Assembly: GCA_016210115.1 (NCBI GenBank)
Contig: JACQUW010000159.1
Location: 28,003 to 92,002 of the forward strand
DNA from: Deltaproteobacteria bacterium
GTDB taxonomy: Bacteria > Desulfobacterota > Binatia > UBA9968
Length of the DNA stretch: 64,000 nucleotides
Reading direction: 5' to 3'
Shown here: piece after piece, positions 35,806 to 44,803 of the stretch
How positions within the stretch are numbered: the stretch's first letter is position 1
Layout of the letters: each line of letters starts with the position of its first letter
Notes under the pieces: model-generated
Databases searched by the model: none
What the model was told of the DNA's origin: nothing
The model's input: the letters and a program-made list of their open reading frames with translations, nothing else
Translations under genes and position numbers: made by a program

Positions 35806-36660
35806 GTGACGGACATGTCGCGGTACGCCATCTTAAATAGGATCCAACAGCTGGACCCTGAAAACGACCATCAGCGAATCGTTTTCCTCTCAACCCGGTA
35901 CGACTTTCCCTTCGACACGACGCGTTCGCTGGAATTCGCGCTTTTCCGCACGTTCTGCGTCCCCAGCATCTCGGCTCTTCTGCACCGCACGAAAGAATTC
36001 GAGAATCGAGCCCAGAAGCGTTACGATGACACGGACATTCTTGTCAGCGAATTGATGGAATGGGGTTACGACAGCGAGCGCGGAAAACGGGCTCTGCGAA
36101 GAATCAACCAGTTGCATGGCCGTTTCTCCATCTCCAACCAGGACTTCCTCTACGTTCTTTCGACCTTTATCTTTGAGCCGATTCGCTGGAACGAGCGCTT
36201 TGGCTGGCGACTGATGTGTAAGAAAGAACGGCTGGCCCTGTTCTATTTTTGGCGCGAAGTCGGTCGCCGCATGAATATCAAGCAACTGCCCGACGACTAT
36301 GACTCATTTGAGAGCTTCAACCGCGAGTATGAGCGGCACAACTTTCAATTTACGGAAGCAAACAAGAGAGTTGGTGTCGCGACCCTGGAGATGTTTGTCA
36401 GTTGGTTTCCGCGTTGGCTATCGGTTATTGTCCGGCCAGCCCTTTACGCGCTGTTGGATGACCCGCTGCTGGAGGCGTTTGGTTTCCATCCGCCACCGCG
36501 CTTCATGCGGTGGCTTGTCCCTGGAGTCCTGCGGCTGCGCGCCCGGTTACTATGCTGGCTGCCGTTTCCCACCCGGCCAGTGCTGCGCACTCAGATCACG
36601 CATCGCACATACCCCGGCGGTTATACGATCGAGCGCCTTGGACCTCCGGGAACGCCATAG
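35806..36660 (+). CDS. MpaB/rubber-oxygenase-like protein (DUF2236)
   Basis: A 284-residue protein of the oxygenase MpaB family. Recognisable features are RAQKRYDDTDILVSELMEWG, RRINQLHGRFSISNQDFLYV with the histidine expected near heme, and EPIRWNERFGWRLM. Relatives are heme-dependent oxygenases such as latex-clearing proteins and fungal MpaB. GTG at 35806 and ATG at 35815 are both possible starts. It follows the membrane methyltransferase closely, so the pair may act on one lipid-like substrate. Confidence 0.8.
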   Translation: MTDMSRYAILNRIQQLDPENDHQRIVFLSTRYDFPFDTTRSLEFALFRTFCVPSISALLHRTKEFENRAQKRYDDTDILVSELMEWGYDSERGKRALRRINQLHGRFSISNQDFLYVLSTFIFEPIRWNERFGWRLMCKKERLALFYFWREVGRRMNIKQLPDDYDSFESFNREYERHNFQFTEANKRVGVATLEMFVSWFPRWLSVIVRPALYALLDDPLLEAFGFHPPPRFMRWLVPGVLRLRARLLCWLPFPTRPVLRTQITHRTYPGGYTIERLGPPGTP

Positions 36661-36675
36661 CGATCGGCAACTCCC

Positions 36676-38148
36676 TCACCCATCACCTTTCCCAACGACC
36701 TGGAAATACATTTCGGCCAGCGCTGCTTCCATGGACTGAGCGGCGGCGAGTTCCCGCCGGATGGAGGGGTTCAGCCGCTCGCGGGCTCTGTTTGCCAAAT
36801 GGAGAATCTCCTGCTCATCCATTCGAGCAATTCGCCCCCCCTCGACGACGATTTCTCCGCTTACGATGACGGTATCAACAGAGCTGCCGTTCTCGCAGAG
36901 AACCAGCTGATTCGTGACGTCGTTGAGCGGTGTAAAGGCCGCAGTATCGCGGCGCAAGAGAACGAAATCGGCCAATTGACCCGGAGCAAGAGTACCACAG
37001 GCCAGCCCAAAAGCGCGCGCGCCCGCACCGGTCCCCATTTTGAGAGCCTGGGCGGGCGTAACCCATTGCCGGAAATCAACGGTGCCTGGGTTATGGATCA
37101 ACGCAGCCAGTCGGATCGCATCGAACATGTTCTGGCCGTCATTGGACGCCGCTCCGTCGGTGCCAAGCGCAACATGTCCTCCCAAAGCAAGTAACTGCGT
37201 CACCGGAGCGAGCCCGCTTCCAAGACGGAGGTTGCTCGCGGGATTGTGAACAAGTGTAGCGCCAGAATCGGCGATCCTCGCGATGTCCTGCCGGTCGATC
37301 CAGATGCCATGTGCCAGGGAGACATTGGGTCCGAGCACTCCGAGCGACTCGAGATGTCCCAGCAGAGACTCGCCGTAAAGCTTTTCCCCCATCACCTTCT
37401 GTGACTTTGACTCGGCCAGATGAATGTGGATGGGGAGATTTCCTTTTTTCGAGATCTCGGCTGCCCCTCGAAGCAGCTCGTCGCTGCAGCGCTGGACCGC
37501 AGACGGACCGGGGCAGCAGGTTGTTAATTTCTCCGGATCGTGAAATTCCGCGATAAATGCTTCACAGTCGTCAAGCCAGGCGCGAGTCTCACGGGTCTCG
37601 CTCTGGCTCATCCGCTCGACTTCAGACCTCAGGTCGGGTGATGTTTCGCCGAGGGGAATCGTCTCTTCGTATTTCCTGTCCGAGAGCGTCAACGAGACAA
37701 CGTGACGCAGGCCGAGATCGCGCATCGCCTGAATCGCAGCCCCGGCGCCCATGAACCGGCAGGTCTGGTTGCCGAAAAAGTGGTCCAGCACCGTGGTCGC
37801 TCCCGATTTCAGCATTTCCATCCCACCTAAAAGCGCGCTGGCATAGAAATCCTCTTCGGTCATGTCTCTCAGCGAAGCCCTGTAATAAGCCCGCCAGATC
37901 TCCAGCGGACGGCTCGCAAAAAGACCGCGGACCAAATTAGCGGGCGAATGGCAATGGGCATTGATAAGACCAGGGATCGCGATTAGCCGCTCCGCATTAA
38001 TGGTCCGGTCAAAAGAATCCGTAGGAAGCCACTGGACCGGGCCGACATACGAGAGGATCTTGTTCTCGATAATCAGCGCGCCGTTCTCAATGATCTCATT
38101 ATCCGCGTTCATGGTGACAAGGAGAGTGTTGTAGATCAATGTTTTCAT
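36676..38148 (-). CDS. Amidohydrolase of the MTA/SAH deaminase-chlorohydrolase group
   Basis: A 490-residue metal-dependent hydrolase. Zinc ligands and catalytic residues are in place: NAHCHSPANL, HIHLAESKSQ, VSLAHGIW and ALGTDGAASNDG. This is the SsnA/MtaD/TrzN-type pattern, used to deaminate or dehalogenate N-heterocycles such as adenosine derivatives, guanine analogues or triazines. It is slightly longer than MtaD because of an insert around residues 150-190. Its end is 15 bp from the convergent MpaB-like gene. The heterocycle setting supports a deaminase role. Confidence 0.88.
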   Translation of the reverse strand: MKTLIYNTLLVTMNADNEIIENGALIIENKILSYVGPVQWLPTDSFDRTINAERLIAIPGLINAHCHSPANLVRGLFASRPLEIWRAYYRASLRDMTEEDFYASALLGGMEMLKSGATTVLDHFFGNQTCRFMGAGAAIQAMRDLGLRHVVSLTLSDRKYEETIPLGETSPDLRSEVERMSQSETRETRAWLDDCEAFIAEFHDPEKLTTCCPGPSAVQRCSDELLRGAAEISKKGNLPIHIHLAESKSQKVMGEKLYGESLLGHLESLGVLGPNVSLAHGIWIDRQDIARIADSGATLVHNPASNLRLGSGLAPVTQLLALGGHVALGTDGAASNDGQNMFDAIRLAALIHNPGTVDFRQWVTPAQALKMGTGAGARAFGLACGTLAPGQLADFVLLRRDTAAFTPLNDVTNQLVLCENGSSVDTVIVSGEIVVEGGRIARMDEQEILHLANRARERLNPSIRRELAAAQSMEAALAEMYFQVVGKGDG

Positions 38149-38235
38149 CGGGTGCCTCTAAACGCCGCTCACGCGGGTGCCGGAGGAAAACCGTTGCGGG
38201 CAACGTGAAAAACCGAACTTCCTGCGACTCGCTCT

Positions 38236-38904
38236 TTAAGCGAATCCCATCTTGCGACCCCAGCCCTCGGGCTGCTGCAGGAAATCCCAGATTTGGCTGG
38301 TTGCATCAACGCTGAAGTAGTTCTTGCTTAGAACGGTCTCCAAGACGTCATCCCAGTTGGCAAGCGCGTGCACGCGTATATCGTGAGCAGCGAGATTGTT
38401 CTTCCCCTCGTGGAGGCTGAGACGATCCGAGCCATACTCGAAGACGCAAAGACAATCCGTGATCCTGGCTCCCTGCGCCCGGATGCCGATGTTGAACCGC
38501 AGCTTGCTCAATCCATCCGTGATCAGATCCTCCACCAAAAGTACCTTCTGTCCGGCGTTCAAGATTCCTTCGATCTGCTTTGTCCCGCCGTATCCTTTTG
38601 GATTCTTCCGCACGTAAATCATCGGCTTGCCCAAACGATAAGAAACGAAAGCTGCATACGGGATCCCGGCTGTCTCCCCTCCTGCGACTACATCGATCGC
38701 GTCCGTCCCGATTTCGCTCTCAACCTTCCTGGCCAGCTGATCAACGATAATCTTGATGGCGGCCGGAAAGGAGAGGAGCCGGCGACAATCGATATAGACG
38801 GGCGAGATCCTTCCTGAAACAAAAACAAAGGGACGATCTTTATAAACCTGAATCGATCCGGTCTCTAATAACAACTGAGCGATGACAGCGCGCGAATCCT
38901 GCAT
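38236..38904 (-). CDS. pyrE: Orotate phosphoribosyltransferase-like protein
   Basis: A 222-residue type I phosphoribosyltransferase. It shows FVFVSGRISPVYIDCRRL, GGETAGIPYAA, IYVRKNPKGYGG with the catalytic lysine, and the PRPP loop LLVEDLITDG. I chose ATG 38904 (MQDSRAVIAQLL), behind AAAGGGTGG, over the upstream start at 38934. PyrE makes OMP from orotate. It lies inside a catabolic region, separate from other pyrimidine-synthesis genes, so a salvage role for the degraded base is possible. Confidence 0.85.
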   Translation of the reverse strand: MQDSRAVIAQLLLETGSIQVYKDRPFVFVSGRISPVYIDCRRLLSFPAAIKIIVDQLARKVESEIGTDAIDVVAGGETAGIPYAAFVSYRLGKPMIYVRKNPKGYGGTKQIEGILNAGQKVLLVEDLITDGLSKLRFNIGIRAQGARITDCLCVFEYGSDRLSLHEGKNNLAAHDIRVHALANWDDVLETVLSKNYFSVDATSQIWDFLQQPEGWGRKMGFA

Positions 38905-39153
38905 CGAACCACCCTTTCCTAGACCCCGAAACAACGATGAGAATTCAATTCGGTTGATTATCCATCCACCTTCTCGAAGGTGTCAGCCCTCCTATAACAT
39001 AGCCCCTTTGCATTGCCAACGTTATCTCGCTTCCGTTCCAGTGCAAAAGTGTGAAGCTTCACGAGTAGCTTGAAAGCTGCCAGCGCGGGACGGCTTGTAA
39101 GGTTTGTGGCTTCCCAGCGGCTGGTGTTAGTCTCAGGAAAATTACTCTAGCGC

Positions 39154-39825
39154 TCATTCGAAGGTTGGGACGGGCTGGCGCTCGGCGCGCCGCTTCAGGT
39201 TCGCGAACTGCCGCGTCTGCATGATCAAGTGCGCGGGCTCCCAGAAGAGCAGATCCGTGATCCGCTGCAGAAAGCGCGGTCGAGCGGAGGCGTAGCCGCT
39301 GACGACAAGCCGCGTGCGCCCCTCGGGCAATTCTTTCAGCTGGAATCCCCACAGAGCGTCGATGTAGAAGCGCGGCCGCGGCCCCGCAGTGTCGAAGGGG
39401 CGCCCGCCGCGCAGGTTGATCGGCGCTCGCAATCCAAGAAAGCGCTCCGGGTCGAGCGCCGCGACCTCGAACCAGGCGCTGCCGCTCGGTGTCGACGCCA
39501 GGCGATCACCCACTGCCAAGTCTTGCCACTCGGGGTGGATCCGCTTGGCACTCGGGACGCCACCGTTGTCGAGGCGGTCCCAGCTGTACCAGCCGGCCCG
39601 ATCACAGCCCATCTGCACGAGCCACGGCCACACACGCGACGGTGGGGCGTCGATCGTCACGGCCATCGTCGCGCCGCGCTCACCGCCGGGAATCAGGTCG
39701 GCCCCCGGATACGGCTGCCGCACCTCCTCGTCTGAGGCCCCCCACCGAAGCATGCCAGGCCGTACGGCAAACGCGTAGACTCCTGCCGAGAGGCCGAGCA
39801 GCGCGACTATCCTACGAAGTGTCAC
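39154..39825 (-). CDS. SRPBCC-like protein with N-terminal membrane anchor
   Basis: A 223-residue protein with an N-terminal hydrophobic segment (IVALLGLSAGVYAFAV) and a START/SRPBCC-like body: MAVTIDAPPSRVWPWLVQM, GWYSWDRLDNGG and GFQLKELPEGRTRLVVSGY. Such folds bind hydrophobic ligands; no enzyme activity can be inferred. Base composition is clearly more GC-rich than in the neighbours, and both flanks are non-coding for 250-385 bp, so it may have been acquired separately. Confidence 0.7.
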   Translation of the reverse strand: MTLRRIVALLGLSAGVYAFAVRPGMLRWGASDEEVRQPYPGADLIPGGERGATMAVTIDAPPSRVWPWLVQMGCDRAGWYSWDRLDNGGVPSAKRIHPEWQDLAVGDRLASTPSGSAWFEVAALDPERFLGLRAPINLRGGRPFDTAGPRPRFYIDALWGFQLKELPEGRTRLVVSGYASARPRFLQRITDLLFWEPAHLIMQTRQFANLKRRAERQPVPTFE

Positions 39826-40210
39826 GGCCGGCGCCTCCTCTGCCCGAGAATCTGCTCACAGTCGCAAGACGTTCGCGGCTGAGCGAAGTAGCACGGGCAA
39901 GGAATCGAACATTTATACATGTCGAACCATTCGCCCTCAATAGTCCATTTCGGAATCTCTGGCATACGATCGCCTCAGTTGACGGATGTGCCTATTTGCT
40001 CCACACCCTACCGCAAAATACCTGGAATTTGTCGTGGACGCTAGACAACTGGAACCCAAACTCAAACGGTGAGCGATGAATGTCTCCTAACAGCCGCGCG
40101 CGAGCGCAATGCGAATAGCAAAACGGAGAGCGAGACCCGTAAGGCCGCTTAACGACGACCCGCCTTCGCTCCGGCGCCGTCCTGGACAAGCTTTCAGGGT
40201 TAGAGTTAAA
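39826..40210. other. Intergenic region, nothing recognised
   Basis: A 385-bp gap between the divergent SRPBCC-like gene and the M20-type amidohydrolase gene. A frame from 40109 extends the latter upstream, but its arginine-rich product does not look like a family N-terminus. I see no RNA gene or convincing promoter. Confidence 0.5.
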
Positions 40211-41506
40211 ATGGCTTTTATGGCTAAAGCCCTCTTTCCGGTTACTTCCGAGTTAGCGATCAACAAGCGCCGGCTTCTCCGGGATCTGAACGCGATCTCC
40301 CGCATCGGTATCGGAGATCACGGGTCAGTGACCCGCCTGGTATTCTCGATTAAGGAACTTCGGAGTCGTCAACTTCTGATCCACCTGATGCGGCAGGCCG
40401 GTCTCAAGATCCACGTGGATCGGATAGGCAACATTTTCGCCCGCTGGAACGGCCACAATCCCAAAGCCCCGGCCGTATTGGCCGGCTCTCATCTCGACAC
40501 CGTGGTGCAAGGGGGTAAATTCGACGGGCCGGTGGGTGTCATTGGCGCTCTGGAAGCACTAAGGACTTTAAAAGAGAATAAGGTTCCTCTTCGCTGCCCC
40601 GTGGAGGTGGTCTGTTTTGTCGGCGAGGAGTCAAGCCGTTTCGGCTACTCGACTCTCGGCAGCAGCCTGGTAGCGGGCGAGGTACAGATTGAGGATTTGA
40701 CCCATGCGGTGGACGCGCATGGCACCAAGCTCGAGGACATTCTGGCCAGCATGGGCATCTATCGTGACAACCTTGCTTCGCTCACAAGAGATCCTTCAAC
40801 CATCAAAGCCTACCTGGAGCTCCACATTGAGCAGGGGCCCATTCTCGAGACCAAGGGGAAAAAAATCGGCCTTGTGACTTCCATCGCCGCGCCGACTCGC
40901 TTTAAAGCGGTCTTCACCGGACAGGCGGATCATTCCGGAACCACGCCGATGGAAATGAGAAAAGACGCTCTGGTCGCCGCAGCCAAGCTGATCACATACA
41001 TCGAGGAGGTATGCAGGGAATTTTCAGCCGTCGAAAAAGGACGAATCGTGGGGACGGTCGGAGCCATGAAAATCGAGCCGGGGGTCATGAACGCCGTTCC
41101 CGGAAAAGTCGAACTTTCCATTGACATCAGAAGCATAACAGCGGAGGCCAAAGATCGCGTGGCCAGCCAGGTCAAGGACCGGGCGGCCGAAATTGCCCGC
41201 GCGCGCGACATCGATGTGGAGATCCTGCCCATCCGGGAGGAGCTGCCCGTCCCATTGAACGAAGAATTGCTCCTTTTGACCAAGCACATCTGTGACCAGA
41301 ACGGCATTGCTTACGAGGTCATGCCTTCAGGAGCGGGGCACGACGCCATGCAGATGGCGAAAATCACGCGAGCCGCGATGATCTTCGTGCCGAGCAAGAG
41401 AGGCATCAGCCATAACCCATCGGAATGGACGGAGCCGGAGGATATCTGTCTCGGTAGCCAGGTGCTCCTGGAGACAATGATTCGACTAGCCAATGACGAA
41501 GGCTAA
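40211..41506 (+). CDS. M20-family N-carbamoyl/allantoate-type amidohydrolase
   Basis: A 431-residue zinc hydrolase of the allantoate amidohydrolase, N-carbamoyl-L-amino acid hydrolase and beta-ureidopropionase group. Metal-site motifs are GSHLDTVVQGGKFDGP, GEESSRFGYS, LELHIEQGPILE and the late SGAGHDAMQMA; GQADHSGTTPM belongs to the dimerisation lid. I chose ATG 40211 because the frame before it is not family-like; ATG 40220 is equally possible. It should split an N-carbamoyl or ureido group, releasing ammonia and CO2, as the step after ring opening by the cyclic amidohydrolase at 28.4 kb. It overlaps the PyrR-like gene by 14 bp. Confidence 0.9.
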   Translation: MAFMAKALFPVTSELAINKRRLLRDLNAISRIGIGDHGSVTRLVFSIKELRSRQLLIHLMRQAGLKIHVDRIGNIFARWNGHNPKAPAVLAGSHLDTVVQGGKFDGPVGVIGALEALRTLKENKVPLRCPVEVVCFVGEESSRFGYSTLGSSLVAGEVQIEDLTHAVDAHGTKLEDILASMGIYRDNLASLTRDPSTIKAYLELHIEQGPILETKGKKIGLVTSIAAPTRFKAVFTGQADHSGTTPMEMRKDALVAAAKLITYIEEVCREFSAVEKGRIVGTVGAMKIEPGVMNAVPGKVELSIDIRSITAEAKDRVASQVKDRAAEIARARDIDVEILPIREELPVPLNEELLLLTKHICDQNGIAYEVMPSGAGHDAMQMAKITRAAMIFVPSKRGISHNPSEWTEPEDICLGSQVLLETMIRLANDEG

Positions 41507-42038
41507 GCCAAAAAAATTCCGTCTCCTGAACGCTTCCCAAATCAGGAAAAACCTGGAGCGCTTCCGGAAAGAGATCCTCCGGCAGCACGGCAGCTCCGAG
41601 CAACTGGCTTTTATCGGGATCCGTACGCGAGGGCTCTACCTGGCCAAGCGCCTCTGTGAGATGATGAAAAAGCACGGAAGCAAAGAGATTCCGGTGGGTG
41701 AAATGGACATTACTCTGTACCGGGACGACCTGAATGCGCTTCTTCCCGGTGGGACTGTAGACCGCACCCGTATTCCATTCGACATCACCAATAAGATCAT
41801 TATTCTTTTCGATGACGTCCTAAACACGGGCCGGACTGTGCGGGCCGCAGTCGACCACCTCATCGATCTCGGGCGCCCGAGAATGATCCATCTGGCTGTG
41901 CTCATCGACCGTGGCGGGCGAGAGCTTCCCATAGCCGCCAACTTTGTCGGCAAAATGATCAACCTTCCGGAACATGGAAAGGTCAGGGTCCGGCTTAAAG
42001 AGGTCGATAAAGTGGACGACGTCATAGTGGAGGCGTGA
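41493..42038 (+). CDS. pyrR: PyrR-like uracil phosphoribosyltransferase/regulator
   Basis: A 181-residue phosphoribosyltransferase of the PyrR type: LAFIGIRTRGLYLA, the PRPP loop LFDDVLNTGRTVRAA and LIDRGGRELPIAANFVGK. PyrR proteins act as uracil phosphoribosyltransferases and in some bacteria control pyr mRNA. The usual LYTGRT reads LNTGRT here. Translation is probably coupled to the amidohydrolase gene it overlaps. Linkage to a ureide amidase, not to pyrimidine-synthesis genes, is unusual and fits base salvage. Confidence 0.88.
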   Translation: MTKAKPKKFRLLNASQIRKNLERFRKEILRQHGSSEQLAFIGIRTRGLYLAKRLCEMMKKHGSKEIPVGEMDITLYRDDLNALLPGGTVDRTRIPFDITNKIIILFDDVLNTGRTVRAAVDHLIDLGRPRMIHLAVLIDRGGRELPIAANFVGKMINLPEHGKVRVRLKEVDKVDDVIVEA

Positions 42039-42121
42039 TCCTTCTTTCGAAAAACGGATCGGAATAAGTATTTGAAAGCGGCAACCAAAGCTTATAATCT
42101 GTTTTTCCAAGCGGCGAGACT

Positions 42122-43255
42122 ATGAGAATCCCATGTGCCATTTACCGCGGCGGAACCAGCAAGCCAGTGTTTTTTTTGGCGAAGGACCTGCCTGAGGACC
42201 GCAACAAGAGAGACCGCTTCGTTCTTGAGGCGTTCGGGAGTCCCGATCCGCGCCAGATTGATGGACTGGGGGGCGCCGATCCTCTGACCAGCAAGGTCGC
42301 TTACATCGGGCCGCCCTCGATGCCGGAAACGGACATCGATTACACTTTCGGCTACGTCGGCATCACGAGTCCGGTCATCGATTATACCGGGAATTGCGGC
42401 AACACCTCGGCCGCCGTCGGCCCATTCGCTTTGCTGCGCGGCCTGATCAAGGCCGTCGAGCCCATGACCAAAGTCCGTATCCACAACACCAATACGAAAA
42501 AGGTAATCGTGGCGGAATTTGCAGTCAAAAATGGAGAATTCGTTGCTGAGGGAGATTTTAGAATCGACGGCGTTCCCGGAACCGGCTCCAAAATCCTGCT
42601 CGACTTCATTGACTCCGGCGGCTCCGTAACAGGCAAGCTTCTCCCCACCGGAAAAGTCAGAGAAGAGATAAAGTTTCCGACCCTTGGAGCCCTGGAAGTC
42701 TCCATGGTGGACGCGGCAAACCCGTTTGTCTTCGTCCGAGCCTCGGATCTGGGGCTTAGAGGAAATGAGACGATCGATGAATTCGGCGGCAATGAAAGTC
42801 TCTTAAAAAAATGCGAAGAGATCCGATCGGTCGTTGCCGAGATCATGGGCATCGCAAAAAAAGAGGAAGCTACGCGCGTAAGCCCCGGTGTTCCCAAAAT
42901 TGCCGTCGTTGCGCCTCCCGACTCCTACGCGACGCCCAAAGGACAGGTCGACGTTTCGGAGATTGACATCATTGCCCGCATGACCGCTCTGCAGAAGCTG
43001 CACAAAGCCTATGCCGTGACCGGCGCGGTCTGTCTTGGAGCTGCGGCAAAGATCGAAGGAACGATTGTCAACGAAATTTATCGTCGGGTTCAGCCGGACA
43101 AGCCCGCGGCGGTGCGAGTCGGGCATCCGTCGGGAACCCTTCAGGTGGAAATCGAGATTGTCAAGAGAAATGGCCGGCTGGAGCTGACGAAAGCGGCCCT
43201 GGCCCGGACGGCGCGACTTTTGATGGACGGTTATGTTTACGTAAGGAATTCTTGA
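42122..43255 (+). CDS. PrpF-like isomerase (2-methylaconitate/oxalomesaconate tautomerase family)
   Basis: A 377-residue protein of the PrpF family in the diaminopimelate-epimerase fold. It opens with IPCAIYRGGTSKPVFF and has DGLGGADPLTSKVA, the DYTGNCGNTSAAVGPFAL segment with a catalytic cysteine, and a C-terminal VGHPSGTLQVE. These enzymes shift double bonds in tricarboxylic acids, for example in gallate or methylcitrate breakdown. It suggests that carbon from the degraded ring enters central metabolism through an unsaturated dicarboxylate. Confidence 0.87.
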   Translation: MRIPCAIYRGGTSKPVFFLAKDLPEDRNKRDRFVLEAFGSPDPRQIDGLGGADPLTSKVAYIGPPSMPETDIDYTFGYVGITSPVIDYTGNCGNTSAAVGPFALLRGLIKAVEPMTKVRIHNTNTKKVIVAEFAVKNGEFVAEGDFRIDGVPGTGSKILLDFIDSGGSVTGKLLPTGKVREEIKFPTLGALEVSMVDAANPFVFVRASDLGLRGNETIDEFGGNESLLKKCEEIRSVVAEIMGIAKKEEATRVSPGVPKIAVVAPPDSYATPKGQVDVSEIDIIARMTALQKLHKAYAVTGAVCLGAAAKIEGTIVNEIYRRVQPDKPAAVRVGHPSGTLQVEIEIVKRNGRLELTKAALARTARLLMDGYVYVRNS

Positions 43256-43371
43256 AGATTGGCCGAATGATTCTTGGATCGAGAGATATTGCCAACAACC
43301 GCAGTCTGCTGTCGAATGAGTGACGAACTTTAGAGACACGACATCAGGTAAGAGCACGCGAAGGAGGTCTC

Positions 43372-44688
43372 ATGCAACACAGCGCCCTGATTGTTTCACT
43401 TTTCTTGGTCTTCGCTCTCGGGAAATCGGTCTGCGCCCGGGAAGTGGTCATCGTGACGTCCTTTCCGAAGGAGCTCTTCGAGACCTACAAGAAGACATTT
43501 GAAGCGAAGAACCCCGGGATTAAAGTCATCATCAACAGCAAACAAACGAACGCGGGCGTCACCTATCTCAGAGAAACGCGCAACAAACCGGAGGCCGACA
43601 TTTTTTGGGTGAGCGCCCCGGACGCTTTCCAGACTCTCAAGAATGAAGGTCTGCTCGAAAAATATTCCCCACCCAAAGAGATAATGGCGAGAATACCTGC
43701 CAGAGTCGGAAAATTCCCCATCCACGATCCCGACGGAACTTACTTCGGATTTGCAATCAGCGGTTATGGACTGATGTGGAACAGGAATTACCTGCGAGGC
43801 CATAAATTGCAGCCTCCTAAGGAATGGACCGACCTGATTCAACCCGGTTATCATGGCCATCTGGTGATCAGCGCCCCGTCTCGCAGCGGAACGACTCACC
43901 TCACGGTCGAGGTCATTCTCCAGGCGTACGGCTGGGATAAAGGATGGGCGCTCCTTCTCAACTCGGGCGGCAACATGGGGACGATCACGGAGCGCAGCTT
44001 TGGGGTTCCCGAAGCTGTGATCAGCGGCCAATACGGGATCGGTGTTGTGATTGATTTCTTCGGGCTCTCGGCCATCTCCAGCGGCCAGCCGGTCGATTTC
44101 GCTTACCCTTCGCTGACGTCGGTAGTGCCAGCGAGCGTTGCGATCGTAAAAAGTGCGCCAAATCCTCAGAATGCCCGGGCCTTCGTCAACTATCTGTTGA
44201 GCGAGGCCGGCCAGATGGTCCTATTTTCCCCTGAAATTGGCAGGTTGCCGGTGATCCCTGAACTCTATGCCAAGGGACCTAAAGATTATCCCAACCCCTT
44301 TACGATGAAGTTGGGAGGAGTCGATTTCGACGACAAGCTCTCGTCCGGCAGACGCGACGTCGTCAACTCGCTCTACGATCATATCATCACGTTCAGGCAT
44401 AAGGACCTAAAAGACGCGTGGGGCGCCATCCACAAGGCGGAAGAGGCTTTGTCGAAATCTAAAGGGAAGGATCTGGGTCGGGCGAGGAATCTAGTGGCCG
44501 ATGCGAAGAAACTCTCTTCACAGGTTCCCATCAACGACAAGAAGGCGAGCGACAAAGAGATCGTGAACGCCTTCAAAGCGAAATCCGGTTTTAAGGCACA
44601 ACTGGAAACCGAATGGGAGAACTTCGCTCGAGCCAACTACGCCAAAGCTCGCGAGCTCGCTGAGAAGGCGGCGAGTCTGGCACGGTAA
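43372..44688 (+). CDS. ABC transporter substrate-binding protein, ferric type, with helical C-terminal extension
   Basis: A 438-residue periplasmic protein after a strong AAGGAGGT ribosome site. The signal peptide ends near VCAREVV; then VIVTSFPKELFETYKK, FWVSAPDAFQTLKNEG and WNRNYLRG follow the FbpA/AfuA pattern. The family is usually near 340 residues; here about 100 extra residues form a charged helical region (EEALSKSKGKDLGRARN to the end), which may be a coiled coil contacting the permease or envelope. It is the first gene of a complete ABC importer. Confidence 0.9.
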   Translation: MQHSALIVSLFLVFALGKSVCAREVVIVTSFPKELFETYKKTFEAKNPGIKVIINSKQTNAGVTYLRETRNKPEADIFWVSAPDAFQTLKNEGLLEKYSPPKEIMARIPARVGKFPIHDPDGTYFGFAISGYGLMWNRNYLRGHKLQPPKEWTDLIQPGYHGHLVISAPSRSGTTHLTVEVILQAYGWDKGWALLLNSGGNMGTITERSFGVPEAVISGQYGIGVVIDFFGLSAISSGQPVDFAYPSLTSVVPASVAIVKSAPNPQNARAFVNYLLSEAGQMVLFSPEIGRLPVIPELYAKGPKDYPNPFTMKLGGVDFDDKLSSGRRDVVNSLYDHIITFRHKDLKDAWGAIHKAEEALSKSKGKDLGRARNLVADAKKLSSQVPINDKKASDKEIVNAFKAKSGFKAQLETEWENFARANYAKARELAEKAASLAR

Positions 44689-44803
44689 ACGATTCTGCTG
44701 AAAAACCGTCGCTTACCTTTCTGCCTGCGGACGCTTCCAACTCTGGTTAATGCCTACTGCAAACCGCCTTCTGCATTGATCACATTCCAGAAGCAAAAGC
44801 TCT

